Position numbers and translations under genes: made by a program. A DNA stretch of 64,000 bases from Rhipicephalus microplus. Taxonomy: Eukaryota > Arthropoda > Arachnida > Ixodida > Ixodidae. Each line of letters starts with the position of its first letter. The first letter of the stretch is position 1. Of the stretch, positions 1 to 20,927 are shown in pieces. A model generated the notes under the pieces. That model made no database searches. It had not been told where the DNA came from and saw only the letters and a program-made list of their open reading frames with translations. Where the stretch lies: positions 77,666,417 to 77,730,416 of the forward strand of contig NC_134702.1 in assembly GCF_043290135.1 (NCBI RefSeq), in the 5' to 3' direction.

Positions 1-185
1 TGAAGTTATTTGGAAAAAATGGGTGATGGTATATCTTATGAAACAGAGTTAAGCGAGCTATTTTTCTCCGTGATAATAGTGATGGAAGACAGGTTAGCTT
101 TCATTGAAGATATGCTGGAAGTGCGGTTATAATTGGAAAAAATGAAACGAATAGAATTGTTTTGAAGGAGTTCTAGAGAGAAGAT
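1..185 (-). mobile_element. LINE reverse transcriptase C-terminal fragment
   Basis: The minus-strand translation from about 178 downward gives a decayed version of the region after the RT domain of non-LTR retrotransposons: a Leu-Glu-x-x-Gln-x-x-x-Ile-Arg-Phe-Ile-Phe stretch, then Asn-Tyr-Asn-Arg and a serine-rich segment. A stop interrupts it and it runs off the window edge. The neighbouring fragment at 245-900 carries the same kind of motif with different residues, so these are two LINE pieces side by side and not one continuous copy. Host function is not expected. Confidence 0.55.
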
Positions 186-244
186 CAGGTTTTCGTTGTG
201 AGAAAGGGACAAGCCTTTCGCACATGCGTCAGTGTGCTAGTGTT

Positions 245-900
245 TCAAGTGATAAATTTTCTGCATGCAAATGAGAAGCGGCGATCGTATCTGCTGTATA
301 TGAACCTTATGGCTTTCCTTTGCAAAGACTCCAACTTGGCTACGTCACAAGAGAAGTATGGGGACCATACAACCGATGCGTACTCCAAGATTGGCCTGAT
401 TAGGGGTTTCTGTGCCTTTAATTTACAGTCTTCAATGGCATCCTTCAATGCACAATTTAGGCAGAATATTTTACGAAGGGCTTTAGAGTGAATGCGGTCT
501 ATACGTTTTTGCCATTTTACGTTATGTGTGAAGGTCACCCCAAGGTATTTAAACTCATCAACGTGTGTAATATTATTTCCACTGTAACCGTAATGAAAGC
601 GTAATGGCTGAACCCTATTGGTAAAGTCATAGAGACTGTCTTCGTTAGATTAGTGGATAGTTGCCAGAAATCACTCTATGTACAGAACCTACAAAATATC
701 TCATTTAATAGAAAGTCATCAGCACTCTTGGAAGTTACAGAATATAGAACGCCGTCATCTGCATAGGCGCGAAAGTTTAACTGGCGAGTTTTGAAAGACC
801 TTCACGATGTCATTAATATAGATAAATAAAAGCGGTCCCAATACAGAGCCTTGGGGGACGCCGAATTTCACTTGCATGGGCATGCGTGGGCATGTGCATG
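245..900 (-). mobile_element. Degenerate LINE reverse transcriptase fragment
   Basis: Read on the minus strand, the piece starts near 900 with GVPQGSVLGPLLF, the conserved RT block before the catalytic box. It continues through an AYADD-type active site near 745-760, reached only after a frameshift. Near 560-535 is a 'DEFKYLGVTF' block, and 538-245 has LIRPILEYASVVWSPY followed by KLESLQRKAIRFIYSRYDRRFS split over positions 400-270. That order is typical of Jockey/CR1-like non-LTR elements. The copy is 5'-truncated upstream of the RT domain and frameshifted, so it is a relic. Confidence 0.8.
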
Positions 901-1014
901 GGCAGAAGTTATCGTGCCTTCTTTTTTTTCTGACGTTGTGCGCATTTTCAGTTGTTAGTATACACTTGTGGTGTCCTCGCTTCCTTCTTGTGTCTGTGTT
1001 TACACTCACTGTAT

Positions 1015-1300
1015 TTTAGAATGATGGTATATAGCGGCTACATCTTACCGGTGCTTACCTACAGATCATAGATGCGAAAGCTTGCGAAGAGGGTCAAGTT
1101 TAAATTCAGGACGGTGCGTCAATTCACGTAGGAGAAACTGATAGGTCTAACCTTACAAGACGGGAAGAGCAGAGTGGGTCAGGAAACAAAAGGACGTCTT
1201 ACTCGAAATGAAGAAGGAGAAATGTGCATGGCCAGGGCGTGTAGCGGGAAGGTAAGATAATCGCTGGTCATTGAGAGCAACAGATTAGAGCGACCACATA
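1015..1300 (+). mobile_element. RTE-like LINE 3' fragment, degenerate
   Basis: This stretch aligns by eye with the plus-strand LINE at 26300-26590. Both contain 'ggtatata..agc.g.tatctt.ccggtgctta', then the run encoding an arginine-rich segment, 'aagagagcagagtgg' and 'gctggtcatt'. It is more diverged than the 26-kb copy and has no usable frame. It represents the end of the ORF2 C-terminal region of the same RTE-like family. Confidence 0.65.
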
Positions 1301-2211
1301 ACGGTATTATGTGTAGTCTGGTGCTGTGCCAACTATAGTTCGAGAACTGTAGGGGTAGGATTAGATCCATGAATACTGAGGTCACACGATAACGAATGCT
1401 ACGCTGTATACATTGCGTGTCGAGGCGATACGAATATCAAGTGAATACCGTTAGGCCACGCAAGAGCTAGTTGCGCTTGGGTGCGGAACGACAATTAGGT
1501 GATCATGCTCACTCGTTAGCTTCGTTCATGGTCGATCCCATGAGTCAAGCACAAGAATCACCGCAGAAGCACTGCGGTGATTCTTGTGTACATGGTTAAC
1601 CAGTAAAACTGAAACGTGCTTCCCCGGCTTGTATCACGAGCTTGGGACTGCGGAAGTGTCTTCTGCTGTTGCTTTTGATCGCTCTATCACCGCATTTAAG
1701 ATATGTGCGCTTGAAACTTTCATTTCGGTGGCGTTAGGTTAAGTGATCTCAAGCTCGGGCGGATACCAACCCTGTAGCTGTGTATGCTGCCCAAAAGCGA
1801 ACATGAACTTATAATGCTAGCGCGGATGTCCTTCAGGGTAGCGTACGTATGCTATCATAACTTCTATCCCTATCGGATGACATTCTTTCCAGCTTCTAGC
1901 CATATGCAGGTTCGCTGTAAACGAGGACTTGGTAGCCAATTTGGTAAAACATTGACTGACCACAGGGCATGTCTTTCCTTGCTTTTATTTCTTCCTCTCC
2001 ATTCAATTAGCGTTTGTCGAAACTCACCCAGTTACATCCAACGACTCTTTCAAAGGTGGATAGTTTGTTTTTTCTTTTGTTCGTAGTTTGCATATTTGCG
2101 TATGCCAGCTATATTGCGCACAGAGGCAACTAAAATGAGCGAAAAAAAAATAACGGCGTGGCCAACGACGCTTGAAGTAAACCTCGGGCGCAGGTCTTAT
2201 CGTCTGGGCAC
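1301..2211. other. Intergenic, no gene seen
   Basis: No reading frame with recognisable protein similarity was seen. The only structured item is the perfect hairpin at 1550-1588. The stop codon of the carbonic anhydrase-like gene lies at the right edge (2212-2214, minus strand), so the left part holds its 3' untranslated region. No confident polyadenylation signal was picked. Confidence 0.5.
1550..1588. repeat. Perfect 17-bp hairpin with 5-nt loop
   Basis: The arms at 1550-1566 and 1572-1588 are exact reverse complements, separated by aagca. It is too short for an ordinary terminal-inverted-repeat element. It could be a cruciform-forming palindrome made by template switching, or the core of a small structured RNA. 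No neighbouring U-run or gene suggests a terminator. Confidence 0.85.
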
Positions 2212-11032
<8,821 letters not shown>

Positions 11033-12529
11033 CTGCACAATCGGTACAAGTCTGGTTACTCGATGCATCGCGTACGACATCAACGTGTTTGGTCGTGCTT
11101 GTGACAGCCATCGATGTTCACATTGTTAACTACATAATCTCTTACCTAACCAAAATATTTATTACCCACTTATTACGTGGCTAAAAGCATCGTTCGCACG
11201 AGTGTGCGACGGCTATTGACTTAAAGACATGTTTAGAGCACCCAGTTGTATAGTTTCGGTTTCACAGAACACCGAGCTAGGAAGGAGCCATTCCAGCGGG
11301 GAGGTAAACACAGTTGCCCACGTGACCAAGGAAAACTGTGACTGGCGCGTGCAAGAGCATATGCGCGAGTGGGCGCTGCACTCACAGACGGCACAGACAG
11401 CCCACGCAAAGTCGCAGGCGCTGTGCAATATTCACAGTTAGTGAAAGCTCAAGGTGCGCGCCAAGCAAACAGCCAACACAAACTGGTGACGCAGGTCTGT
11501 TTACATACCCGCCATGTCGGCGTCGCGAGGGGCTCCTCATTCCGCTCAACTGCGCGGCATGTACTTTGAAAATGATCTTATATATGTCCTAGGTAATATT
11601 TGGCCCTTGCTATTTCGTAGGTGTTGTGTATGTTTCTAGATAAATGCACCTCACTCATTATATCGCCATCGAAACTTTGTTCTTCACCTATCGGCCCGGA
11701 ACTACGCACGAAAGCTGTGGTTTTGTCTTCGGTTCACATAGCAATATTTCTCTCAAATGCGAAGTGTACTGCTTGGGAAGCCAAGAGTTATCACTGTGTA
11801 GCTTTGGGATACGTAAAACGTTTCATAGACGGGTCCCTGGGTGCCGCCATAGGCATCTTTGGGCTGCACTAAACAAACTTCACCATGACCCCCCCCCCCC
11901 CCCCCAAATGCACTACCAGGTGGGGACGCAAGCCTTTGCCCATCAGCGCGTAGCACTGTATGGCGGCTCTTTTTAGATGCGAAGTAGCTTATGGTCTGGC
12001 CTGTCCTTTGTCTGTTGTCGTAGCCATATTAGTACTCAGAGCACCCACTGGATGACTCTGCGGTAGAGCGCTCGCTCCACACCGGTGCGTGCTCTGGTAT
12101 GAGTGGAGACCTCTAGCAGCGCTGTGCTGCTCTGTATAATAAAAGCGCTACCTTCTCGCACTCGCACACACACATTAGTATAAATGGTGATACAAGCATT
12201 AGTGCGGCGTAGGCGAGGGCTCACAAAGCGGCTATGTGAGCAACCAGGTTCGTTTATGGTGATGAGTAAAGAGCACATCTTTAGACTACATTTAACTCGA
12301 TAGGGTTAGAGAGCTCTTGTCGCATAAAACCTGCCACTGGCGTCGACCCCGTTGGTTGTGAGCGAAAAATCGTCTGTGCGTTGTGAGCGAACAATCAAGT
12401 TACCGAGATAGCCGTGGGAGGCCACTACTTTTCCACGCGTGCGCGCGCGATCACACTGAAAAATATGCGCGTTCAAAGGAAAAAAAAAGCGCTCAAGCTC
12501 ACGAGGCGTGGTAGTTTTTTGCCCTGCCA
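11033..12529. other. Upstream of carbonic anhydrase-like exons, no gene seen
   Basis: The missing N-terminal exon of the minus-strand carbonic anhydrase-like gene should lie in or beyond this stretch. No signal-peptide exon could be supported. A C17 tract sits near 11889-11905. Several short frames overlap on both strands without similarity to anything recognised. Confidence 0.4.
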
Positions 12530-12717
12530 CCCCTCTCTTCTTAGCTTCCAGCGCTTTCGTTGGGACGAGAGAAGAGATAATGCAATGGCAGCATGCGACA
12601 ACCCTTTGTAACTCCACTCGCACTGGACAGATTCTTAAAATTTTAGCGGCATTAAATTCGTGAGGCAATACGCTCTTCTAGTGAATTCATTCCATGGGTG
12701 TTTCAAGGCCCCTTTAA
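12530..12717. mobile_element. Fragment of TTAA-bounded repeat
   Basis: This resembles the right part of the 583-bp element at 53661-54243. The shared order is a gacgagagaagag-type block, a 'ctccactcgcactggacag'-type block, 'attcttaaaatttt.g.gc' and a terminal ggccc(c)tttaa ending at TTAA 12714-12717. The left end was not found, so this is a truncated or strongly diverged copy. Confidence 0.5.
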
Positions 12718-13690
12718 CGGATTTTGACGACAGGTGTCACAACAAAAACGAGCCCATTCGGCGATAATAGCGTGCTCTATAGTCCAATCTACTGTGTGCG
12801 TGTTTGTGTGCGTGCGTGTGTATGTAACAAAACGTATTATTAAGTATGCACTTAGCGGTTGAAGGGTGCACTAAGTGCCGGATTTCGCTATCGCGTTCAA
12901 CCCTTAAAGGCAAAGCTTAAGGTTCCCCCAATTTTTAAGTCGACCCTTGGCTGCTTCACATACGACCCAGGGTTCCCTTTACGGGGAAATGTGCGTAATT
13001 TTTTTTTATTTTGTGAAAAAGTCTATACTTAGAGATGAATTTTTCCTTTCTTTTTCTTTTCATTAACGGCCAGAGAGGTCGTTAACGGAAACAAACTTGG
13101 ACCATTCCGCCTAGCTGATCGGCCTCCTTCAGTAGCCATCCTCCTTCAAGATCAATACATTCACTGAGAAGAAAAGATGACGGCTTTCGCCTTCGAGTTG
13201 CCTGAGGCGAATTCATGAATGGCACTGTGAGCGTCGTGGGGCAGTTGACGCTAGAATAAACCGGTTCACTGACCTTTCATAACAACGCCGCGGATGCCGT
13301 ACGCACGACACGGGCATTCATCCAACAACGTTTGTACAAACCAATGGCGCTGCTGTCAACAAACGCGCTTATCAACGCAGCGTGACGCACGTCGGCACAC
13401 TCACTCACTTTTCGTATCAACGCTCTCCGCCCTACTCGTGTTTCCGCACTGCGGTGTCTTGTAAGCCCACCTTGTGCCGTCGCAGTACTCGCCCCCTGCA
13501 CAAGGAACGCAGACGAAGTTTCGCTGCTTCAACGCAAAGCACTACATCTACAGAATTGTATGCGTTTTAACCGTATCGAACCAAAATAGTGCATCGCCAT
13601 GCAAATGGTACTTTCGATATTTATAAAATACCTCAGTTGCACATGACTATGCGTCAAAGTGAAGGCCACTTTGCGCTGTTTTGTACGTAA
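12718..13690. other. Intergenic, no gene seen
   Basis: Short frames only, with no recognisable protein. It abuts the truncated 3' end of the Ty3/gypsy element. A short GT-rich run near 12796-12825 is the only simple repeat. Confidence 0.5.
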
Positions 13691-13800
13691 ATTAAGTGAT
13701 TAATAGGCTAATTTGGGTAGTGTATGGTCTGGTCTGAAGCTGTGTACATCGTCAACATATCACCGAGAGTGCGATTAAATCGTTCTGTGAGGCCATTCGT

Positions 13801-16056
13801 CTACGGGTAATATGCTGTCGTCATGCGATGAATCATGTTGCACTGAGCGAGCAAGGCTTGAATGGCGTCAGACAAGAAAACACGCCCACGGTCGCTCAAA
13901 AGTTCGCGGGGAGCACCATGGCGAAGAACGAAGTTGCGCAAAATGAAAAACGCATCTTCCCTCGCGGGTTGCTGCGGGTAATGCTGCGGGTAGTAACGCG
14001 TGAGGTGGTCCACGCCGACAATTATCCACCTATTTCCAGAGGACGACGTGGGAAGTGGTCCGTATAAGTCGATACCGACGCGGTCAAATGGACGCGCTGG
14101 ACAAGGCAGAGGCTGAAGTGTACCGGCAGGGCGTGAAGGTGGGGCTTTACGTCGCTGGCATGCAGTACAAGCACGTACGTACTTGCGAACAAATGTGTAC
14201 ATGCCGCGCCAGTACCGCTGACGTAGACGGTTGTACGTTTTGAGAGTGACGGCGTGAACGCTTTGCGGGTCGTTGTGGAAAGCTGTACAGATTTCTGAAC
14301 GCATGTGGTTGGGTATCACTAAGAGCCACCTCCAACCTTCAGACGTGTAATTCCGCCGATAGAGGAGGTCGTCTTGAATAGCGAAATGTGTGGCTTGACG
14401 GCGGATAGTTCTTGAGACCAAATTAGCTGACGGATCAGTCAGAAAGGCGAGGAGTTGGGAAATCCACACATCTTTGCGTTGTTCCGATGCCATGTCTGTC
14501 AAGTCGATTGGTGTTGTGACAGCTGAAGAAGGTGACGAGGAGGTTGGGTCAGCCGGTAGCGGCGAGCCGGATAGCGCATCAGCGTCGGAGTTCTTGCGGC
14601 TAAATCGGTATACAACACGAATGTCGTATTCCTGTAGACGAAGCGCCCAACGACCAAGGCGCCCCGACGGGTCTTCGAGCGATGATAGCCAGCATAGAGC
14701 GTGGTGGTCCGCAACGACTTCGAAAGGGCGGCCATAAAGGTATGGGCGGAACTTCGTCAAAGCCCAGACAATTGCGAGGCACTCTTTCTCCGTGACGGAA
14801 TAATTACATTCAGCTTTCTTGAGGGTTCGACTCGCGTAAGCGACCACGCATTCTTGGTATCCTGGTTTTCGTTGAGCCAATACAGCACCAAGACCAACAC
14901 CACTGGCGTCGGTGTGGACCTCCGTAGGCGCATCGGGGTCAAAATGACGTAGTATTGGAGGTGATAATAACCGCCGAAGCGCGGTGAAGTATTCGTCGCA
15001 CTCTTTTGACCAAGCAGAAATGCCTTTGGAAGTTGTCAATAGGTTGGTAAGAGGCGCGATAATGGAAGAGAAGTTCTGCACAAATCGACGAAAGTATGAG
15101 CACAGGCCGATAAAACTTCGAAGCGTCTTGATGGAATTGGGCTTCGTATAGTCGGCCATGGCGCGGAGTTTCGCCGGATCCAGGAGAACACCCTCTTTGC
15201 AGACGACGTGATCCAGTATAGTGAGCTGCCGTGCAGCAAAATGGCACTTCTTGATGTTAAGTTGAAGGCCAGCAGAGGTGAGACACGTGAGAATAGCACG
15301 AAGACGAACAAGGTGAGTAGAAAAGTCGCGAGAAAAAACGACGATGTCGTCTAAGTAGCAGAGGCACGTGTTCCACTTGTAGCCGCGAAGGATGGTGTCC
15401 ATCATCCGTTCGAAGGTAGCTGGGGCGTTGCAGAGTCCAAACGGCATGACGTTAAACTCATACAGCCCATCAGGTGTTAGAAATGCAGTCTTCAATCGGT
15501 CAGGATCAGCCATTGAAACTTGCCAATATCCTGAGCGTAAATCTAAAGAGGAGAAATATTCTGCTCCTTGCAAGCAATCGAGAGCATCGTCGATGCGTGG
15601 CAATGGGTACACATCCTTCCGAGTTATCTTATTGAGCCGGCGGTAGTCGACACAGAATCAGATAGACCCAGCCTTTGTGCGCACAAGTACAACATGGGAC
15701 GACCAAGGGCTCTGCGATGGCTGGATGACACCACGCTTGAGCATATCGTCGACTTGTTCGTTGATAATACGGCGCTCTTCTGCTGAAACTCGATATGGTC
15801 TTTGGCGTAAGGAAGTATGAGTACCGGTGTCGATGCGGTGCGTGATGTTCGCTGTGCGACCCAAACATAGTTGAGCGCAATCGAACGCAGAACGGAACTC
15901 TCGAAGAAGGGACAAGAGTTCGCGTCTTTGTGTCGGCGATAGCTCAGCGGCAACAGAGGGCTGGAATGAGTCTGGCGCGGGCAGTGTGGCCACAGGTGGC
16001 GTCATAGCATTGAGCTGGAGGTCAGGTGGGTGTTCAGCAAACTCCAGAGGGCGCAA
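13801..16056 (-). pseudogene. Pol polyprotein (RT, RNase H, integrase) with two stops
   Basis: The first part ends at a TGA (15658-15660) located where the family has Arg in the [11 protein letters not shown] block. The same frame then continues with [36 protein letters not shown] and the YLDDIVVFS active site. RNase H follows with [17 protein letters not shown]. The integrase has a His-His-Cys-Cys zinc domain (CTACQRRK end) and core blocks [11 protein letters not shown] and LLSDRG. A TAG at 13801-13803 stops the frame inside the next integrase block, although TNGLTERFNRTL-like coding resumes beyond it. Confidence 0.92.
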
Positions 16057-16489
16057 GAGGTCAACGTCTTGATGTTACCCAAACATTCTCCGCGAGGTAA
16101 GGTAACTGGCAACGATAGCGAGTTCGCAACGAGCATGGCGGTAGCACCGGATTCCACGGTGAGTATGGCAAAGGGCAGGTGTAGACTACGGCGGCGGGTA
16201 AATACGTCAGACGGAGTGAACAAAACAGTTCCGGCAGGAGCGGCCGTACAGGTCAGGGCTACAAGGGTGGATGTTCTCGGTGCTATTTCTGTGTCTGCAA
16301 CAACGACAAGTTTGTAAGCTTCAGAAAGAGAATCTACCAAACAAGAGCTTGGCAGCGGTGTAAGGGCAACTTCTGCACGTGAGCAATCTATGATGGCCCG
16401 ATGACACGAAAGAAAGTCCCATCCAAGAATGATTTCGTGGGAGCATGATGCCAGCACAAAAAAAATTCAATGGCATAAAGTTCACCTTG

Positions 16490-16700
16490 GATAATGACAC
16501 GTGCAGTGCACACAGCTGTAGGTTCTATTCACTGCGAGTTGGCCGTGCGAAGCATCAGGCCCGAAAGAGGCGTCGTCACCTTTTTCAACTTGCGGCATAA
16601 GGTCTCGCAGATTATGGAAACGGCGGCTCCTGTGTCGATAAGCGCTAGTGCGTTGGTCCCCTCAACAGTGACGTCGATAACGTTTTGCGGCGAGAAAGAT
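16490..16700 (-). pseudogene. Retroviral-type aspartic protease region of gypsy element
   Basis: The minus strand near 16660-16620 encodes ALALIDTGAAVS, the catalytic D-T-G loop of retroelement proteases, preceded by a VIDVTVEG strand. A different frame then carries HEIILGWDFLS (about 16438-16405), the second conserved protease block. Gag, the DTG segment and the later block are in different frames, so the protease region carries frameshifts or relied on programmed shifts. Confidence 0.75.
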
Positions 16701-16755
16701 GGAGGCCTTAAGCAGTTCGAATGGTATGCAGCTGCTGCCTCCGGAGCTGCAGCGA

Positions 16756-17970
16756 TCAGTTTCCCTCTTCCGTAGCAGGTCGGCGACGCATAGGTGACAA
16801 GGAGCGTCGTTGGGGCGATGGTGACCGATGGTTTGCGAAGAGTCGATGACCGTCAGTGGTGTACCTTGATGGCGTCCTAGACGACGACGCAATTGGCCTG
16901 CCCACGGTGTCAACTGGAGGGGTATCTCGGCGACAGTGGCGGGCGACGTGTCCAGCGATACCACAGGTGAAACAGATGGGCCTATTATCCGGCGTCCTCC
17001 AAGCGTCTGCTCGACGGTAAAATGGAGCTGAAGATCTCGCGTAGGGATACGGCGCAGCAATTGGGGTTGTAGGCATGACATAGGGTGGCGTGGCAGGTTG
17101 AGCATACGGCATACGCTGTTGCGTAGGCCGAGCAGCGACGGCGGCGTACGTGAGAGGCGTAGTGACAGGTGGTTGCTGATGCATTGGTGGAAGGGCCTCA
17201 GCGACTTGGGTTCGAATGGCGTGTTGGAGGTCCGGTGCCAAAGCTTGCGCGGGCTCATGTGTCAGTGGCAGCGGTGACAGCTGGAACGCTACCTCTTCGC
17301 GGACGAAGTCCTTGATTGTCGAAAGCAGCGGCTGCTGATCGGTAGGATGGGCAGCTAGGTGCAAGCTTGCAAGCGTGTCTGGCGTCGTGAGGGCTTGACG
17401 AGCAATTGCGCGCTGCCTACGCAATTCATCGAAGCTCTGACAGAGAAAAACGAGCACAGCAATTGTGGGGGGATTTCTCGCGAGCAACATCTGAAAGGCG
17501 CCGTCGTCAATGCCTTTCGAAATGTGCCGGATTTTTTCTTCCTCAGGCATGGTAGAGTTGACGCGGTTGCATATATGCAACACATCTTCAATGTAGCCCG
17601 TGTAGGTCTCGCCTGGTTGCTGCGCACGGTGACGTAAACGGTGCTCGGCTTGAAGCTTGCGTGCCGCAGGTCGTTCAAAGACGTCCGTAATGGCATTCTT
17701 GAATGCATACCACGTAGGAATGTCAGCTGCGTGGTTATTAAACCACAGTTGCGCGGTGTCCGCAAGGTAGAACGTGACGTATCCCAGCTTACTTGGGTCG
17801 TCCCATTTGTTACTTGCGCCGACTTTGTCGTACCTCGCCAACCAATCTTCGACATCGGACTCAGTGGAGCCCGTGAAGATAGGAGGGTCTCGTTGAAGAT
17901 ACACGGTGCCGCAAGTGACGTGGACGGTCGAAGGTACCACCTGGCGAGGCGTCTCGGTGGCCATGTTCAT
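16756..17970 (-). CDS. Gag of Ty3/gypsy element
   Basis: Gag forms the particle and packages element RNA. The frame can be read from 18027 but the first ATG in it is at 17970, which I take as the start. It has an N-terminal retrotransposon-gag region (FTGSTESDVEDWLARYDKVG, about 30-55 residues in, then QLWFNNHA). A middle rich in Pro/Ala/Gln follows, then one zinc knuckle CFTCGIAGHVARHC close to the C-terminus, and an Arg/Ser-rich end. The frame is uninterrupted. Confidence 0.88.
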   Translation of the reverse strand: MNMATETPRQVVPSTVHVTCGTVYLQRDPPIFTGSTESDVEDWLARYDKVGASNKWDDPSKLGYVTFYLADTAQLWFNNHAADIPTWYAFKNAITDVFERPAARKLQAEHRLRHRAQQPGETYTGYIEDVLHICNRVNSTMPEEEKIRHISKGIDDGAFQMLLARNPPTIAVLVFLCQSFDELRRQRAIARQALTTPDTLASLHLAAHPTDQQPLLSTIKDFVREEVAFQLSPLPLTHEPAQALAPDLQHAIRTQVAEALPPMHQQPPVTTPLTYAAVAARPTQQRMPYAQPATPPYVMPTTPIAAPYPYARSSAPFYRRADAWRTPDNRPICFTCGIAGHVARHCRRDTPPVDTVGRPIASSSRTPSRYTTDGHRLFANHRSPSPQRRSLSPMRRRPATEEGN

Positions 17971-18042
17971 GTCACGTAGAGGGGGAAGCTTGCGGGAGCG
18001 AAGTTCCAGGTTTGTACGGGAGTCCACACACCTTCACCAGAT

Positions 18043-18235
18043 GTTACGTAGTTTATTTACGTATAGACCTACTGGAAGGCCAAGGAACGCCAGAAGAGCG
18101 ACGAACGTCAACAGGCCAAAAATACAAAACAAGCGCAAGCTCGGGTCGCGCGTGTGCACCAACGCTGTGGCTTGCCGTTTCTTGCTTCTTCGTCGTCGTT
18201 CGCATAGTTCCCGACACCACAAACTTTCATGACAC
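18043..18235 (-). repeat. 5' LTR of the Ty3/gypsy element
   Basis: On the minus strand the segment begins TGTCATG and ends CGTAACA, matching the TG...CA rule. An AATAAA signal (within taaataaac) lies close to its 3' end. A few bases after the LTR comes TGGTGAAGGTG, a plausible tRNA primer-binding site. Its length of 193 bp is short but within the range for the superfamily. No partner LTR exists in the window. Confidence 0.72.
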
Positions 18236-20160
18236 ATTATCACGGTTATCACTAATAACTGGTTTCATTTCATCCTTTAGCTTTTACCTTTTTCAAGTAA
18301 TCGACAATTTGCTGAAGGTATTCCTGAGCGTTGCGTGTCCATCAGTAAACATTAGTAGGACATATGTTTTGATGAGTTGTTTATGATTCGTTTTAAAAAA
18401 AGCACAGTATCTTCGTTCATCCTGGAGTTGCTGCGCTGTTTTCAAAAAGTATCAGTAAACAACTGGTTTGTTTCCCCAAATAAACAATGTTAACTACACC
18501 GCGGCAACGCCTGTACAAATTTACCGAACATTCTACTCCATAGAGTAGCTCTAATCGGCCTGCAATTCGCTGCTAACCACAACTCACATCCCAGTGGCGT
18601 CAGGGTGCGACCGGCGACGTACCGGCGCAAAGACCTTCTCGACTGCTCTGAACCCTGGAAGGACCAGCCGAGCAGCCACACCGTCACAAGCACCGATGAC
18701 GTCGGTGCTCCGCGCGGTCCGTGGCAGGTCATGCCTGAGGACGCATCGGATGATATTGAACTTGAGACTCTGGTTTCCTCACGAAAGAAATCAAGAGCGT
18801 AAATCTCAAGCTATAGAAATGAGTGGTCGAGTGTCACTAAAAGCACGATCTGATCACTCTCACGTGCTACTGCGTGCGGGACTTCGTGTTGATCTCCATC
18901 ACGTGGGATTTCTTATGAAGAATGTGTGTGCAAGAGCATGCTTGGATTTTTTTATTCATGCGGTCAAGTCTGTCAGGATCGAATAAACGTCCTATAGCTA
19001 AGCACTCCACGCCAACTACAAGACTGCTACTACCACTGGTAAGAAGTTCCTTAACAGAAAGCTCAACCATGTTTATGTGAAGACATAAAACCTTCAGTCA
19101 AGAATTGTTGCATCGGAACTTATTTACAGCCACGATGCATATTCATAGCCACGCATGAAAGCACCGTTAATATTTTTGTCACGTCCCAACGCATTTCCCT
19201 TGAGTGACAAACCACTTAGTCAAAAAAAAAGTCTGCTTATGAACATCTATGGTCACTGGAACTAATCTGTAACCACTTACACGAAGGTAGCATGCTGAAT
19301 GATTTCGGACAGTCGCTGGTCGAGATCAGGAACCAAATAAACGGGCAGCTTGTTCTTCTTCTTCTTCTTCTCTTCATATCACAGCTCATAACCAGTGGAG
19401 GATTGATGATGTTCGTAATGGTGACGTTGCTGCCGCCACCATCGCCACCGCCACTGCCGCTGCTGCCGCCGCCGCCGCTGCTGCTGCTGCTGCTGCTCCT
19501 GATGATGATGATTACGATGATACTTCTAACATAACTCATACCCACCCAGTGGATTGGCTAAGAATTTATTATGTGAATTTGTGAGACATTTGAACGATAT
19601 CGCATTCTTCTTTCCCGGCACGTGAGCTTGACAGCGATGGTGGCGATGCCAGTCGTCAAAAGTAAAAGTTGGATTCATTGAGCGTCGTTGCACTTCGAGA
19701 ACGCATCGCCATATTTATCTGCGAAGTATACTGAAAACATCCTGCGAAATGGCGCAGAAATCTTAGCCCCTGTATCACGGACTGAACACAGTGAAGAATT
19801 AAGTAAATAGCGCAGCTGATAGTACTGTATTGTCATTACATTGCTTAACTGTGCTATCTGTTTGCCACTATATGCACTGTTTAACGAGTCTTCACGATGT
19901 GAAGGTGTTTCAAAATTCAAAATTGGATCGTATATAGTGAACCCGACGTGAATGGCGGAGTTTAGCCACTTTCAGTGGCACATACCGTCTTGGCTAGTTT
20001 ATATACAGCTGCTTTATTTCTATCGCATCAATGTTAAAGAGCCATATCACAGAATTTGCGATGTCAGCATCGGCGTCAGTGTCGGCGTCGATAGTTGCGA
20101 GTGAAGAAAAGAAATAGCGTTGTCCATAAGCGAACACTTGAGATAGATGCCGATAAATAA
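18236..20160. other. Intergenic, no gene seen
   Basis: No gene recognised. Contains a trinucleotide-rich patch at about 19425-19510 (gccgct, ctgctg, gatgat) whose Pro/Leu- and Ser/Gly-rich translations are low-complexity artefacts. Confidence 0.5.
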
Positions 20161-20181
20161 ATAATGAAAATCTTCTATTCG

Positions 20182-20392
<211 letters not shown>

Positions 20393-20927
20393 CTATGGCT
20401 CGGCTCTCATTGGCTACTGCGAAAAACGGCCTGGCTGGCCGCGCCGTCGGTAGGGCTACAGTGAACTATAAGGTTCTAGTTCACTGCAGTAGGGCTATCG
20501 TCGGCTCGCTTGGCAAACATGGCGCTTGCTGAAGCGGGCGCTGCAGCGACATGGATAAAGAAAAAGAACAGCTGATTTTATCGTTGTGACCATCGTAAGC
20601 GCTGTGAGACTCCCGGGGAGATATCGGTAGCCAGCCAGTGTTCACTGCCCCGTCAGCTCGTGCGATCGACAGCGGAAACGAGCGAAAGAGTGCGGATGGG
20701 AGTGTCGTCGTTTCGTGTCTTGTCTGGATGTACCGTCCATCTTTCAAGTGTAATCGCAATGAAATTCAAAGATTTCTGTGATGTAATCATTCGCCTTTCT
20801 AAAGCAGGATATGCGTTTAGTGCGCGCCGAAGTGAAAAGTTTGTAATCATCGTAGCAAGTGTTAGCGTCGGGTGTGTTCTGTGTGTGCCGTTCGTCGCAG
20901 CAAATAGTATGCATAAAGCCCAAACTC

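Larger units (their letters stand above)
13715..18235 (-). mobile_element. Ty3/gypsy LTR retrotransposon, 3'-truncated
   Basis: Read on the minus strand the order is 5' LTR (18235-18043), gag, protease, reverse transcriptase, RNase H, integrase, which is the Ty3/gypsy order. Sequence similarity stops near 13715, within or just after the integrase core. No second LTR follows, so the 3' end and 3' LTR are lost. Despite this, the pol frame is long, with only two stop codons in about 2.2 kb, suggesting fairly recent insertion followed by truncation. Confidence 0.93.

Noticed and set aside
15392..18386. Several plus-strand frames over the gypsy element
   Set aside because: Antisense shadows of gag-pol; the minus strand has clear domain matches.
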